Origin: Blumeriella jaapii
Lineage: Eukaryota; Ascomycota; Leotiomycetes; Helotiales; Drepanopezizaceae
Direction: 5' to 3'
Assembly (NCBI GenBank): GCA_009599575.1
Contig: VWND01000008.1
Location: 1,240,001 to 1,304,000 of the forward strand
Length of the DNA stretch: 64,000 nt
Made by a program: the position numbers and the translations under genes. Below are positions 1 to 14,344 of the stretch, piece by piece. The notes beneath the pieces are model-generated. The model was not told the DNA's origin. It did not search any database and saw nothing but the letters and a program-made list of their open reading frames with translations. The stretch's first letter is position 1, and each line of letters opens with the position of its first letter.

Positions 1-3000
1 GTTGAGTGGCACCTTGGAAGTTCCAGTGACGAATTGCAACAGCTTGGCACGCTCTTCCTTGTCGTAGGAGCGAATGGCGCGCCAGAACCACTGGATCTGG
101 GGTGAGGAGGCCGTGTAATTATGGTACTCGGTGTTGCTCTTCCAGTCGTCGACATCGATCTCGGGCAGACCGGAGATCAACAACTCTAGCTCTTGCTCGT
201 TGAAGATGGCAACCAATTCGGCCGGAATGATGTCGTGGAAGCCTGATGAGATGTTAGCGTCCACGTTGCAATCGCGGATGGATGGACTTACCCTTAAGAA
301 ACTCGTCCAACTGCTCCTTGACAGATCCAGTGAGTCTCCACTCAGTCATCAGGCGGACATACTCATGCTTGTTCTCCTCGGTGACCGGAATAGTGCGACC
401 GTTGGGAATGAAGTCGATCGTCTCCGTCACACCAAACTTGTCTTGCTCGGTAGAGAAAGTCTCGGTGATGATGTCAGTGATGTCATTCTCAAGCATCCAC
501 ACGAGTGACTTGTAGTAATCTAGATCCAGTGACTCCATGTCCTTGACGGAGACCGCCTTGCCCAAGATGCGCTTGTAGACCGCACGACTGAAATGGCAGT
601 CTAAAACACGACCCTCGTAGAGAGCCTTGCCGATGATGCGACCAATAAATTTGAAAAACATGAGATGCTCCTCGTTGACGCTACTGAAATGGTTGGGGTG
701 GAAGGTGGTTCTGTCGGAGGAAACAGGTACGAAGAGAGCGTATCCTGGGTCGAACATCTGGCGTGAAAGTACTTGAAACCATTCACGAGTAACGCCACCA
801 GCATCAACACCCTCCTCGCCATGGAAGCGGATGCTGAGCTTGCCAAACTTCATCTGATCGCCTGTTTGGAAGTAAAGAGACTTGAAGGAATCGTGGAAAA
901 CCTGGTCTCGTCGGACTGATAGTTGAAGAGGAGGGAAGGATTGGCGGCTGTTGGGAGCCTTGGCGTGGACGCTACGTGTAAAGTAATTGCGTTTGTTGTC
1001 GAATTCCAAGACCTTCGGGTTCTTGACAAGGAGTGAAAAGGTACCAGACATCAGCTTGGGAGTGTTTCGAACCAAGTCGTTGAGAATCTTGCGATGCTCC
1101 TCAGTAAAGGTGTAGAACAGACTCTCCATTTGACTCTCGGGAGGCGGGCTCGTCAACAACATCTCTTTTCCGTGCTGCGTACGTGAAATTGGCGTATCCT
1201 TCAAAGTCGTGTTCTTGCAGACGACCATCAATGCCTCAATCAGAGGAAGAAGGATAGTGGCAACGTTGAGCATGTGCTCTCGTTGTCTGATCGAGCTGAG
1301 GCAGGCACTGAGTCGCTCCCACATTCTACCAAAGGTAGCGTTTTCGTAAAGGGAAGACAGAAGATCCTGTTCTCCACCAGCTGAGAAGACTCGCCCTCGG
1401 TCTCGGCCTCGTCGGGCTTGTCCTTCTTCTCACGCTTTGGATCGAAGAGATGGTCCAAAGCTGTCAGCACTCTCAAGAGCTTATTCTGGTCTGAGCCTCC
1501 GGGGGAGAATTTGGCAAGTGCCACACCTTGAATCTCGGTGCCGGTCGAAGCTCTCTCGATTTGAGGTAGGAGTTCCTCAAGATCCACCAGAATGATCTCA
1601 CCCAGTCCTTGGGCCTTGGAGATAAGTTCTCGTCCAAAAACGGCCTTGGCATTAGGAATAGTAGACAGATTTTTGATGGTCGAAAGAGTCTCTCGGAAAG
1701 TCTTGGAGGAGCATTCGCGAGCCACAAAAATGTTGATGACCAGCTTCAAGTTGTAGTCCGGAATGACTGGTGGGCTGAATGTGGCGACCTTCTTTTCCTT
1801 CTCCGGCGCGTGGGCAGTCTCGGGTTTTGGTCCTTCACCATCTGCGGAGGCCGAAGGCTCGCCACCTTCTGGGGCAACTTCTTGTGCTGAAACCTCCGTG
1901 ACAGTAGCCTCGGCGCCAGAAACTTCAGCTTGAGGCTCCGCAGGTTGATCACTTGTGGTCGTGGTTGTCTCGGCCGAAGCCGCAGCCTCAGCGGTCTTGG
2001 CAGCAGCGGCGTCGGCCTTTTTCTTAGCTTCTTCAGCTTCCTTTTGCTTGCGCTGAAGACCCTGAAGTGGAGAAGTGACGATGTTCAAAAGATTGGAGAG
2101 GTCCTCCATGACTTTTGAACTCTCCATGATGAGATCACGGTCCAGAAGGCTCAGCAACGAGTTGAGAGCATATTTGGAGGCCTTGTTGTCCTTGCCCTTG
2201 CCTTTTCGGCTCAAGGTTCGCTTGAGGCCTTCAGCCGGTACGCTGTGTTCGGTCAAGAAGTATGCTGAAACATGCATGTTGGCTTGATTGAGAGATACCA
2301 ATGCCGCCAAACAATGCTGTACTACCATGAGAGGCGATACCTCGAGGGTAGTGTGGCCGACGGGGCCCAAGCTTGAAAGAGCCCTCTTCAATAAAGGCGT
2401 TTGAGGGGTCTTGGGTTGGGAGTCCTTGGGTTGCTTGGCTTTCAACGACAGATGGGTAAAGCTTCTCTCAACGGCAGACATATCAACACTCCCCTCCTGG
2501 AGGATGTGGAGAATGGTACTGATGATTTCATTTCGGTTGTGTCGGTTCATCGAGATGTTTTGAAGTACCGTGGAGAATGTCGACCTGAGAGTCCCATGCT
2601 GTGACATAAACATCAGGCGTAACAGTGTGGCAATGCCTGGCTTGTCGAGCATTTGAACGGTAGCACGTCGTTGAGGTCTCTCCGCTGCCGGACGAAGCTC
2701 TCCGAAGGGATTCGGTGCGCCTCTGCGGGCATACCCCCCAACTGGCATGCGAGGTGGCATTCGTTGAACCCCTTGCGCTGCCGCAACGGCGCGAGCCTGC
2801 ACCTGAAGGTCTGGAGGAAGCAAAGCAATGGTCGCCTCGTCTTGTTCCGCGAGCATCTGGTTTCTCAGTGCAGGAGCCAAGTTAGCCAACATGGCTGCTG
2901 TATCTCCGTCCACCACACCCGGAGGGATAGCTGCTCCGCTATTTGCATCGGCAGCCGTACGATTGCGCTGGTCTCGCTCGCGACGGCGTCTATCTGCTCT

Positions 3001-6000
3001 CTCTTGTTGTATGATTTCGTCTCGAATATCATCAGGCAGCGCATCGAGAAATTCCTGGTCAATGTCTGATGGCTGGCCGCCGGTGGCGGTGGCGAGATTT
3101 CGTCGTTCAGCAACAGCGGACATGATAACTTCTTCGCGAAGTTCCTCTGGCAGTTCCTCCAAAAAGCTGGGGTCGATGCCCAAGTCTGTAATGTCGTAGG
3201 GGCTACCCCGAATCATGGTTGTCATTCTTAGTTGATCCGCAGCAGGTGCCGCATTTGCTTCTTCGCTCGGCTCGGCTGCCTCAGGGGCGTCAGACTCGAC
3301 ACCATGCATGCGGTCAAGATCTGCTGGGCCTTCGAGAGTTCCTTGAGGCTCACGTGGATCCGGGTCAGGGCCACGAGCGGCCAGCGCCTCGGCTGCCACT
3401 CTTGCTGCCTCTTCTTGCTCCTCGGCTTCCTTCTTCTCTCTCACGATTCTCTCCTCTTCTTCCTTCTTCTCCTTTGCGATTCGCTCCTCCTCAAGTCGCT
3501 TCTGCTTCTCTTCCTCTTCTTTGCGAGCCTTCTCGGCTGCAGCTGCCTTGGCGGCCTTCTCAATCTCGATAGCCGGAGGAACCAGGAGCGACAAGATCGC
3601 AGCTGTAAGTTCGCTGGCTCTCTCAACAAAGGCAGTAGGCGAACCGAAGACAATTTTAGCCTCTTCCAGCCATCTAGAGGTAGTCGACTGCGGGGTGAAG
3701 AAAGCTGCGCTTCCAGGCTCGACGACAGTAGATCGCGCCTCAAAGCGGTGGGGACGGCTGCCCGAACCGAACATGGCTTGGAAATCCGGCGGGAGCAGTT
3801 GACCCGGCGCGGCAGTGATGTGGAATTGCAAGGTCTGTCCGTGACGAGAGAGATGACCTGGCGTAATCGGTAAGGATCTGATAACTTCATCCAGCAGAGC
3901 TGCAGTCGCGGGGCTCTCACCGAAGGGTCGCCCACCGATATCTAAGATGTCCCCACCGGGGCCACCGATGCTTTGCAGCCAACCTCCAGCCGGGCGGTTG
4001 GAGGGGTCACGGCTTGGAGCAGTTCCACCGGTTCGTTGTAGAAGAGGGTTGGTTCCATCGTCCCCGGTTCGGGGCGCGGGGACACCAGGTCTGTGGGATC
4101 TGTATGAAGCTCGGTAATCTGCCACTGCGTTTGGATCAGTTCTGTTTCTGCCACCTGGAATCAGAGAAAATGGGAGTTGGACTTGGAGCCGCCGCAGTCG
4201 TTCTAGCTGTTCTCGAGCGGCTTCCAACTGTCGAGTAAGCTGGTCTATTAAGGGTGACGTACCACTGAGCGGATCGCGATGACCGCCAGCAAAGGGCAGG
4301 GGGAATGGGGAGAATCCGCCACGCGGGCGACGGTGGAGAACCATTGGTGGCTCAACATCCTCTTGCCAGTCGAACCCATGGCCGCCTGGTTGGAACTGTA
4401 AGCGGAGCTTGTACCTGAGCAGCGTGTTACAAAGCTTACCTTGATGTTGGTCGAAGAACAACTCGGCCTCGTCCATCTCACCTTCATCCTCGTCTCCTAG
4501 GTCGCAACACGTCAGCCAAGTTCGCCCGTTCGCCCAAAAGGTGCCAACATACCTTCTTCATCATCCTCTCCATACTCCTCTTCCTGCATTCGCTCATCCT
4601 CATCCTCGTCGGCATCAATGCCTTCAGCCTCCATGCGTTCAATCATATCAGCGGCATTGACGTCTCCGCCGAGGGCACGGACAAGTTGGCCGATGGGGCC
4701 GCCTACCATGTCCAGAGCATGCATGTCGTCCTCCTGACCGGCGACCTCGTCATCGTAGTCCTCTTCATCTACTTCCTCCCCATCTTCACCTTCGTCGTCG
4801 CTCTCCCACTCCCCAATATCTTCATCGGCGGCAATTTGCTGAATGTTCCCAGCCTCGTCGATGATCTCAACACGGGCATCGTCATCTTCTGAATCGTGCT
4901 CGTGTTCATCGTCGTCATCATCGGCACCACTCGAATCCATTTCGTCGTCGTCTTCGTCATCCTCCTCCTCCATGATGACTTCAACGTCAACTCCATGGTC
5001 GCCATCTAGACCTTCGATGGGTCCCATGCCTTCGATGTCTTCGTCTTCGTCGCTGATTCCGTCCTCGTCGGCATCTGGAGCGCCATCGTCGTAGTCCATC
5101 TCATCTTCGTAGCCATCCTCGTACATCTCCTCATCCTCGTCATCAGAGCCAGACGAAGAGTCATCCTCTCTGCCAGGTTCCAGCATGCCCAGAGAAGAAT
5201 TGCGGAACAGATCTGGGGTTTCTTCCCGACTCTCGTCATCGTCGTCGGAAATAGAGGTTGCGGATTCGATCTCGTCTTCTTCACCTTGGCCGGTTGTGTT
5301 GGTGATCAAACACAAGTCGCTGAGACTGATGGCAGTCGCAGTCAAGGTCTTGAGTGGGCGTAGAATGTACTTGACGGCGCGTTTGGCATTTGGGAAGTTG
5401 AGATCAATGTCCGCAATGGACGCAGTGAGAGCTGAGATGTAGCCCTTCTCGAACATAATACGTCGCAGCTGCTTTTGGGATGCGTTCGCGACGGAAGTGT
5501 CCTGGATACCGACATTCTCCTTGCCGGTCATGATATGGCTCATCAGGTCTGCCAAAGACAGCAATCGCGCATATTTGCTATCGGGGGACTCTGATGATGT
5601 GCTGGCCTCCTTGTATGCCCTCAAAATGTTTTCCAAGACGAATTTGCGGACAAAGAGAAGGTCGGGTTCCTCTTCACTCTCGTATGCGTCTCGGGTCTTG
5701 TCGACAGGCAATTCCCCGGTCTTGCACACGAGTGCGGTGATGACAGAATCGGCCCAGTTGGATGTGACCAGCTTTTTACGCAGAGCCGTGCCCTCAGCAT
5801 GATCCAACGTGCCTGGCGGAATGAGGTCATACAAGAGGTAGTTAAGCACGCTGGATCGAGGCTTGGACGGAGTCATGGCTTGGAGGGGAGCACTACGCTT
5901 GAAGTTGATGAATTCAATCTTGGTACGGTTGTAAGACGCTAGGAGCTCCGTAAGACATTGGAGCAGGAAGCATCTGTAGATGTAATGCGGGTGATTCTCG

Positions 6001-9000
6001 GGCTTGAAGTCCTGCTTTGAAGTCGACTTCGAGTCAGCTTTGCTACCAGGCGCAGGCACGCTGTCCGCAGAGGAGGCGTTTGTCATCGACACATCCGCAC
6101 TACTGGCAGGGTTCTGGACTGGTGAGGCGTCGCTGTCTTGTAACACGCGGCAGCTGAGAAGCTCCTTCAAAAGGAAATGAATGACGCCGTCGGGGTTTTC
6201 TACAACCGGCAGCTTTTGCTCATTGGCAATTGGCTTCGACACATCGGTCATCTCCGTATCACCAGCTTCAGTGCTCGTCTTCAAATCCTCAATTGACAAA
6301 TCTTCCGTAGCCTGAACGGTGGGCTGAACACTGTCGTCAGCTGCTTTGAGAACCGGAACCGGAGGCGTTCCCTTGAGCACAAGCGAATGAGCGCTTCGAC
6401 CCTCTTGAACCTGATACGTCCAACGATTGAACTTTACCATCTCGTTAGTAACTTCGACAAACAGTTCGGGGCTTCGGACCGCCGTGTGTGCCAAGCCGCG
6501 GAGGTACGCCTTCTCATCGAGGCCCCGTGCTTGCCGATTTGTCTCCATGAAAGATTTGATCTCGGAACGCATGATCTGCTTGATGGTTTCATCGTCTTCG
6601 ATGATGTGACGCAGAATGATCATCATGGGACTTTGAATACGGGCAGAGATAGAACCGCAGAGGTGATTAGCCAATTTGAACAGCTTTTGAATGTTCTTCG
6701 TCTCGCCTAGGTATTGAGCCATGGAGCGGGTTCTCGTCAAGATGACCAGAATGCGCAAGACAGCCAACGCGAGGCCCTCATCCTTGCCAATGTGATTTAG
6801 AATGCCTAGGATCGACTCCAGAAGTTCAGTGCGCTCTGCTAGAGAGAAGACGGGCTCTACCACTTCTAACACGGGCGGGTCTGGAGTAGTGTTGTCGTCC
6901 TTCGGCAAAGTCCACTTGGTTTTCTGAGGCCGAGCGTCTTCGCTCAAAAGCATCTCAACAATCAGTAGAATTTGGGAGACCCAAGGGGACTTGCCTTCCA
7001 CCGAGTGCTGAGGTGACAACTTGATGAAGCTGAGCAGGTTACCCAAATTCTCCTTTAACTCATCCAGGGCTGCGGCGTAGAATAGCTTATCTCGTAGCAT
7101 GAGGGCAAGAAGGTGAGCGTAGGCAGCAACCTTGTCCCCGTTGGCCTTCCAATCTTCTTCGCCGGCAAAGGACATCAAAGCAACAACCAATGTCTCACTG
7201 ACGACCTTCCGTTGTGCATGAGGGTCGTCGGACTTATTGACCACTGTACTAATTAGATCGGATACCTCAAAAGTCAATGTGTTGTGGGCGTTGATGACGT
7301 CGAGGCACTTGTCGATCAGGTTGCCACGGATGAGAGCTCGCTCTTCGTTAAGGTCGTCGACTGTGATGCGCTTGACTTGGGCTTCCTCCTTTAACACTTC
7401 CTTTGGATCCTCTCCCGCTGAAGATAGATGCTGCGATAACAGAGCCCCAAGGTTTTGTTGTGTGGCCGGAAGAGGTGCCGAAAACGCAGGAACAGTAGCT
7501 TGATTGAGACCTTGAACGATATCGTCAATACTTCCGGCCATGGTCTGGTCAACAGGAGTAGATGTACCAGTTGATGTGCTCGTTTGGGGTCTCGAACTCG
7601 GCTTCAAGGTAGGCGTTCGAGGAGGGAGGTCTTCTTGCGGTACGGGATTACGCTCAAATCCATCAGCTACAGCCTGCATCCGATAATGCATTCTGCAGTA
7701 TTCCATGGCGGAGGAGATATTGTTGTTGCATCGGTAGAGAGCCTCTTCTGCAAACTCTTGATTGACACCCGCCACTCCCAATAGAAGCGACATGTGTTCA
7801 GGGGCGGTCTTCAACGTTTTGTGCACAGGCTTGGCGATTGCCGTAAGCTTGTCGGATCTCTTTTGCGCATTGCCCTCGCAATCAGCTAGCGCAATGGTTT
7901 TGATGACTTCGATAAGCTTCTCGGAGACTTGGGTTTGGCCCTTTTCGATGAGATTAGATGTCCATAAACCACGAACGACTGGTAAGATAGCCATGCGAAG
8001 CTCGACGAGAAGTTGAGAGGGCGAAAAGTAATCTGAACGCGGGGCCTGTCCTCTCTCTCGGGGCAGCAGGGCTAAGGTTTGAATTGCTTCAGTCAGATTT
8101 TTGCCGTGTACCATCTGACTGTACAGGGTCAGGATATCCGTGGCACCTTCGGTGGCAAAAGGATTTGGCGCTGACACGAGCGACGAGGCCCTAGATTCCT
8201 GCAATTCCTCGTGGCTCATCCCATCAGGAGATCTGGATGTGCAGATCTGGGACGCGAAAATTCCTAGGATGCGATTCAGAGCATCGATGCCACCGCGATC
8301 CTTGAAAGACTGTAGGACAAGGGTAATTGTCTGGACAGGTCGTTCGTTGTGGCGAGACGCTAGGACTGAGTCAATTTCGGACAGCCCAGAGATGAGAGTT
8401 GGCTTACATTCGATCAACATATCATTCAACACCTGGATGACTCCCAACCAGGACGGGTATTTTTCCAAGGGACAGTTCTCGTCGAATGCTGTCAATTGAC
8501 CTATAATTGAATCTGCCAGAGCATCCGCGATGGCGAAATGGCCTTGTCTCAGGAGAGGATCTGTCGCTCGCTTCGACACCAAGACCTTGCCCAGGGTCTG
8601 GAAAAACGGCTTGATTACCTTTGAGATCTTCGAGAGGACATATTTGAGTGTCTGATAGTTCTTAATGGACGGAATGTTTTCTTCAACCTTCGATGGCGTC
8701 TTGGACTTTTCAGTGGTGGCAGCAGCTTCTGGAGATACCAATGGCGCCCCGATGTCTGTGCCCGAAAAGGCGGTGCCATTCAAACCACCGAGGAAGGACT
8801 CATCAGGTGCAGCAGAGGGAATCTCTTCACCTTCGCGGTGGGCGTCCGCCGGCAAATCCCAGAATCCAGACTCTCTCGTACGTGCGGCGTGCTTGCAGTA
8901 GTCCGGTGCAGTGATCTGCAGATTGATCTCTTCACTCAAGACGGCACCAAGCAATGGACCGAGGGTCTTCACGAGACGTACGTAGTGGTCAGACAGATTG

Positions 9001-12000
9001 ACCTGTGTGAAAATGTTGCTGGTGCTTCTGTGGGTTCCCCAGGGCGATGGCTGAAAGGTAGAGGTTATCGTGGGAATCAACGAGTGCAGGGACACAAAAG
9101 CCTTCACAAATTTGGTGCCTTGGGCAAGGAAGTCAATGTCGACCGACTGCCGGGATTCCGGATTGACGAAAGGAGCAAAGAAGGAACTCGATCCAGGGCT
9201 GGAAATCAGCGGCTCTAGGTCATCAGCAGCCTTCTGGGCACGCTTCAGCAAATATGGCATGACAAGATGCGGCTTGGTCTCAGCGAGGAAGAGAATGACC
9301 TGGTTGAAGGTGCGTCCGCCGGTTGACTCTCCATAATCATAAGAGAGGCAATCAGAGTAAGCCAGGCTGAGAACGTATGGCAGACCCCCTGCCTTGCAAA
9401 AGTCGGATCGCACAGAATTGTTGCTGAACATGGCTGCTAAGAATGAGGCCACCGCGGTGATATAAGGGGTTACCGAGGCAGCGGAAGCAATGTCAACGGG
9501 GGATGGCTGTGTGCTGCTGGGTGGGGGAGCCGAGTCGGCATCCTCCATCTCCACGTCGCCACTGTCATCAACGGCTTTTCCTTTACCCTTGGCAGACTGA
9601 TCAACCAAAGTATGCTTGATTGCAAGATTCGCAATGACCGGCTGTCCCGATGAATCCATGGTCCATAGCTTAGCTCCAACCTCGTTGGTTTTGGCCTTGA
9701 CTTCGCACAAGCGATTGACACGAGCGATCATGTTCACGACAGACATCATGATGGCGTCCTTGAGGGGAGGGTGATGGCGGATGAGCTCGTCGAAGCTGCT
9801 ACCAAGGCTACTGGGAAGCTCCTTGTTTGCATCCATGCACTTGATGTGTTCCGGGCTCTCGAAGATCTCGAAGAAGACTTCTAGGGCCTTGGAGTCCCTA
9901 AACATCTTCATACCGGCGTTGTTGAGACAGATAGCGCTGAACGCCTGGGGGACAATGTTGATGGTCTCAGATGTGGGCAGGATACCCCGAGCCAAGGATT
10001 CACGCGGAGCTTGAAGCTCGGCATACGTGACAGGCCAGACCGTGTAGGCGTCGTGATGGTCACCGCGGCCGGCATCCTCGTCGTCCGATGGCGCAGATGG
10101 AGTGTCGGTCGTCGCGGGGTCCGCCCCCGGGTCGCTCATCGCACGTCTTTCGCTCGAGGGCTCGGAAAGCTTGGGTTCGGGTGGTGTCACAATAGTTCGG
10201 TCCGTGACCGCCTCGAGTAGACCACGGCTGAGACCGGCTTCCGCGATGACGGCGAAACTGGTTGGCTCGTTGTTGATGAAGTCGTTGAGAATGCTAACTG
10301 CGTTGGTCCAAACAACCGATCCGTACACACGTGCGTTGCCGATGATCTGGCGGAGACCATTGAGCAGAGCCGACGAATCGATCAAATTTCTCAAGAGACG
10401 GTCGGAATTGCCCCCATACCCACCGGCGGTTGCCATCATATGATGGATGAACTTGAAAACCCACTTGAGAACTTGCTGCTGGAAGAATGCGACTTCGTAA
10501 TCCACCGAGGCCGCACGGTACATCTGGGGCATGCCGGTTCCGGACGATGCAGTCTCTGCCGCGACAGCAACCTCGTGGACGATCAAGTTCGACACCGCAT
10601 CGAGTCCATCGGCGCTGACGAGGCTCTGGAAAGCATCGCGGGTGCTGTACATCAGGCTATCGAGAAACGTAAGCACCGTGGGTTGATACCGCTCCGCTGC
10701 CGATGTCCGTGACACGATGACCTCTAGCAGAATTGGGATCAAACCCGCCGAGACCAGATTGGCGGCATTCTGTTGGCTAGCACAGAGATTGTGCAGGAGG
10801 GAGAAAAGGGCGTCCCGCCACTCATCCTCCTCGTTGTACTGGGAGCCCACGTCCTCGCAATTGAGCTTCGCGACGGCGGTTCTGACCACGTAGAGAAGCA
10901 CGCCATGATTGACATTGGTACTGAGAGCAGCGCAGACCTCGGCATTCTTGTTCGCCAATCCCAACAGGGCGTCCAATGTGCCGAGTGCCAACGTTTGGAT
11001 GGGTCGCGGCACCGCGAGATCGCCTTCCGCGGGCGGGTGGACCAACTCGGCCAGTTGGGATATCAATCGGGAGCGGCGAGGCTCCTCCTCGTCCTGCTTC
11101 ATGAAGGGACTAGTGAGGAAGGTGGCTTCTGGCTGGACATATGTCAAGTTGGTGATGGCCAGCAGTCGGATAGCCAAGATTTGACGTCTCGTCTCCAAGG
11201 AGGTTGTGAGAGCATTGGCGACACGGAGCTTGTGCAGCAGCTCATAACGCTGATCGGCATTCAGCTCCGACACATTCTCGGCCAGAAGGGTATGCAGCCC
11301 AGCGAACCTGATCTTCGCGCCCGAAAGCTCGATGTGCTTGTAAGCATCGCGCGAGGTCTCGTCGGTGGTCGGAGCCGGAAACGTGGCAGCCCGGGGGAGG
11401 GTCGCTGGCGCATCGGCGCTTGCTCGTTGCTGCCCATGCGGTCCGAGGTTGGATCTTCGAGATGGCGTGGGAGTGACTGGGGTGGTCGCTGGGTGAGGAC
11501 GAGGGGTCGGAAGGTAACTCGCCGTGCCGGTCGTCTCCGGCTCGGGACTGGTCTTGAGGTGGAATCGGAGCTGGACATCTCCCCATCCTTCCCACGTCGC
11601 GTCGGCTCCTTCTCCGGGTCGGGCACTGGCACTCTTGGGACTTCCACCGACACCGGAACCGCCTTTCGCCAACGACGCAAGGTCGGTCGCGAACACCTTC
11701 GTGGAGGTGACCTTCTGCGGCGCCGAGGCACCGAAGTTTGCCTTCTCCTTGCCTTTGACGGTCGGCGTCGCAGGTGTTGCGGGCTGCGCCAGGTCGGCGG
11801 GGCTCGTGACGGTCTTCGAGAATGGCAGCGCTAGCTGCTGAACCTTCTCCAAGTTGATGCTGTAGTGACTGGCAAGCAAGCTATTTACGACATTGCGGAT
11901 GGGAATATTGGTACGCTTCAGAGCTGCACTGTAACGCTGCGCCAGTTCGGAGGCCAACTCCAGCGTGACCAGTACGAGAGAAAGCGAAGTTGTGTTCAGG

Positions 12001-12506
12001 ATGTTGTTGAGGTGCGCGCTACTTGCGTAAATGGTGCGATTGCCGCAATTCCGCATCAACAGAGTCGAAAATCTCAGGACCGACTCGACCAGCTCTCTAT
12101 CTCCTTCCGCCGAGAATCCGAGAGCGGATAGGTCGACGGCCGGTGCAGCGTCTGCTGGCGCCTCGGGGATTTCTTTCTGCAGAAGCGTGCACCCAAAGTC
12201 TGTGATCTGAGGCTCCTCCAACTTGTACGCGGCGCAGAAGGCGTCGAGGATGTCGTCAAATCGGTTGAGCAGCGGGATCCAGTGGTACAGGTCGCCTCGC
12301 GGAAACGGCCATCGCGTGGGAAAGGCGGCGAGGTGTTGGGAGAGACGGGGCAGAGAGCAGGCGCAGGCCGAATCGCGGAAGTTCTTGACAAAGGGCGACT
12401 AGACGTGTGGTCAGTAGACAGACAGGTTCATCGCGCCCGCGCGCGGGTCACGACTTACCAGCGACTCGGCGTGCTTCGCCTGCATCGTCTTGGTGATCCG
12501 GACCAT
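1..12506 (-). CDS. TOM1: Tom1/HUWE1-type HECT E3 ubiquitin ligase (3' end beyond window)
   Basis: Giant HECT ubiquitin ligase of about 4000 visible residues. Start ATG at 12506; exon 1 (12459-12506) encodes [16 protein letters not shown] and joins exon 2 at 12398 across a 60-bp intron. Exon 2 runs to 4553, and exon 3 resumes at 4496. Order of regions: N-terminal armadillo-like DUF908/DUF913 type segment, a UBA-like stretch ([20 protein letters not shown]), a very acidic tract (about 4.6-5.2 kb), a Lys/Glu coiled coil, two UBM-like motifs ([18 protein letters not shown] and [18 protein letters not shown]), then the HECT domain from about 1.05 kb down. A final intron 243-291 splits the HECT C-lobe. 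The window ends before the catalytic Cys, so catalysis cannot be read here. A 54-nt in-frame intron (4386-4439) is likely. The frame changes near 1.38 kb, which a 53-nt intron (1381-1433) would repair. In yeast, Tom1 acts in nuclear protein turnover; that role is inferred here by homology. Confidence 0.93.
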
Positions 12507-13911
12507 GGTGCGGTCGGGAGCGGTAGCACCGCCGGTGGATCCGTCTCGACGCCCTCCACTACCTCCGGAGCTATGCTCGCGGCCACAGCTTGCCCGGCGT
12601 CCGAAGGAGCGTCCAGGGCGGGACGGCCCCGGGGTGCGACGTGGTGGTCGGCGAGGGTGGGTTCGCCAGGCACGTCCGATACTGCTCTCTCACGCTCGGA
12701 GCGTCGCTCGCCGTGCGAGAGGTGCGGATGGGGTGATTCGCGCGGACGGGACTCACCTGCTCGCAGCACGAGCCTCACGGGGGACCTGGTGTGGGTAGGC
12801 TGACGACGGCGACGCAGAACACGCCGCGAGAGGCCCGTCGCCGCGGACGGAGGCGGCGGACGGGTGGGACGGAGGAGGGCGAGGGGAACGCGCGCTGGGA
12901 GCAATGGACGAGGGCGAGCGAGCGCGCGAGGTGAAGGAAACGGTGCAGGCGTCCTTCAGATCGGGTCTCGGTCGGCGTCGCGCAGACGACGAAGCTGGGC
13001 TGGGATGAGGTGCCAGCACGCTGTGGAGTATGGTGCGAGTCGTCGTCGTCTTCGGGATTGGGGGTGGTGCGGATGTGTTGTGTTGGTGGGGGGGGGGGGG
13101 TGTGGAGGAGGGGAGTGGAGGTTGATGCTTCGTCAGGTCAGGATATTCTTCCAGCAGAAGGCGGAAGCAGCTTCGATCGCCGCCTTGACTAGCGCGGTCC
13201 AAGCTTGGGCCGTACAGTGCCGTACCGTAGATTCGAGTTGCTGACTCATGGCCCAGCCTCGTGGCCAAGGCTGAAAGTCGCCGCATCACGTGATCCCACC
13301 ACCGGGCCTCAGGCGGCGGCTGTCATGGCTGATCCCGCCGCGGCGCTGGCTTGGCATCAAACCTTTCGCAGCGCCGGGAGGAACCAGGACCCCCAGCTGA
13401 GACTCGATGATGAGATGATTGCAAACGCGTCTTCAATTAAAAGCAAAGCAAAACAAAACAAAACAAAACACCTCACGGCAAAACAAAACACAACAAACCA
13501 AACTGACCACACCACCAAATCCAATGCTTTCTTTTTCCGCGTCGGCATCCATCCGTCCATCCGTCCATCCGTCTGCCCGTCCATCCGCCGGAATCCCCTC
13601 GCCCAACCACCGTCGTGCTGTCAACACCTCCCCATCGCACGCGAACGACGACGCCCATTGACCATTGACCGTTGACCGTTGACCATTGACCATCGCCGCG
13701 GCTCCCAGTCGCAACGCTCGTGTCCACAGCAGCAAAGCCTCCACCGGCCCATCGCCCTCTCGCCCCGTCGCACCCCCCGTCCCTGGGGTGTTGGTGCTCA
13801 TCGGCGCCCGTCTCGTCTCCCGGCCGTGGCTCGGGTCGTGGATGGCCTCCTCCGCGACCACCTCCTGACCGCATCACGTCGACCCGGACGCCAGAGACAC
13901 GCCGCGGCATC
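12507..13911. promoter_or_regulatory. Divergent intergenic region between HECT ligase and TBC gene
   Basis: GC-rich 1.4-kb region between two start codons that face away from each other, so it should hold both promoters. Visible elements are a TCACGTGATC E-box (13286-13295), a G run near 13086-13097, an AAAAC-rich tract (about 13440-13490), an ATCCGTCC simple repeat (about 13549-13575) and a TTGACC minisatellite (13656-13695). I see no convincing gene. Confidence 0.5.
13656..13695. repeat. TTGACC minisatellite
   Basis: About five tandem units of 8-9 bases built on CATTGACC or CGTTGACC, lying in the 5' leader of the TBC gene. A related ATCGACC array occurs at 62612-62697. Confidence 0.7.
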
Positions 13912-14311
13912 ATGTCGAACCCGGAGCATCAAGAGAGCGAGGATGCCGCGTCGGGCAAAGAGCTGCCCCGGCAGCCTTCGGATGCGAACGCGGACGAACG
14001 CGACAAAGAGACGGTGAGTGCTCCTCTCGCCGCGAGCTGCGATCGGCGTGGAGGTGGGAGAGTCGCCGGCACACGCATGCTGACCCGACGCCGCAATCCA
14101 CAGGACGCCGTGGAAGATGCGAACGACGCGGCCACGGTCGAGCGCCCGGCCAAGCGTTCCTCGATGGAGAGGACGCGCTCTGGGACCTCGCGACCTGCAT
14201 CCGTGGCCCCGAGCGTGGCGGGGGACACCGAGGACAAGCCAGCAGGGCCAGCAGCAGAGGACGGGCCAGCAGGCCCAACAGCAGTGCCAGTACTAGAGGA
14301 CGAGCCAGCAG

Positions 14312-14344
<33 letters not shown>

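Noticed and set aside
3232..3873. Long plus-strand open frames across the HECT and CorA genes
   Set aside because: They are antisense shadows of long coding exons and have low-complexity, codon-biased translations with no family features.
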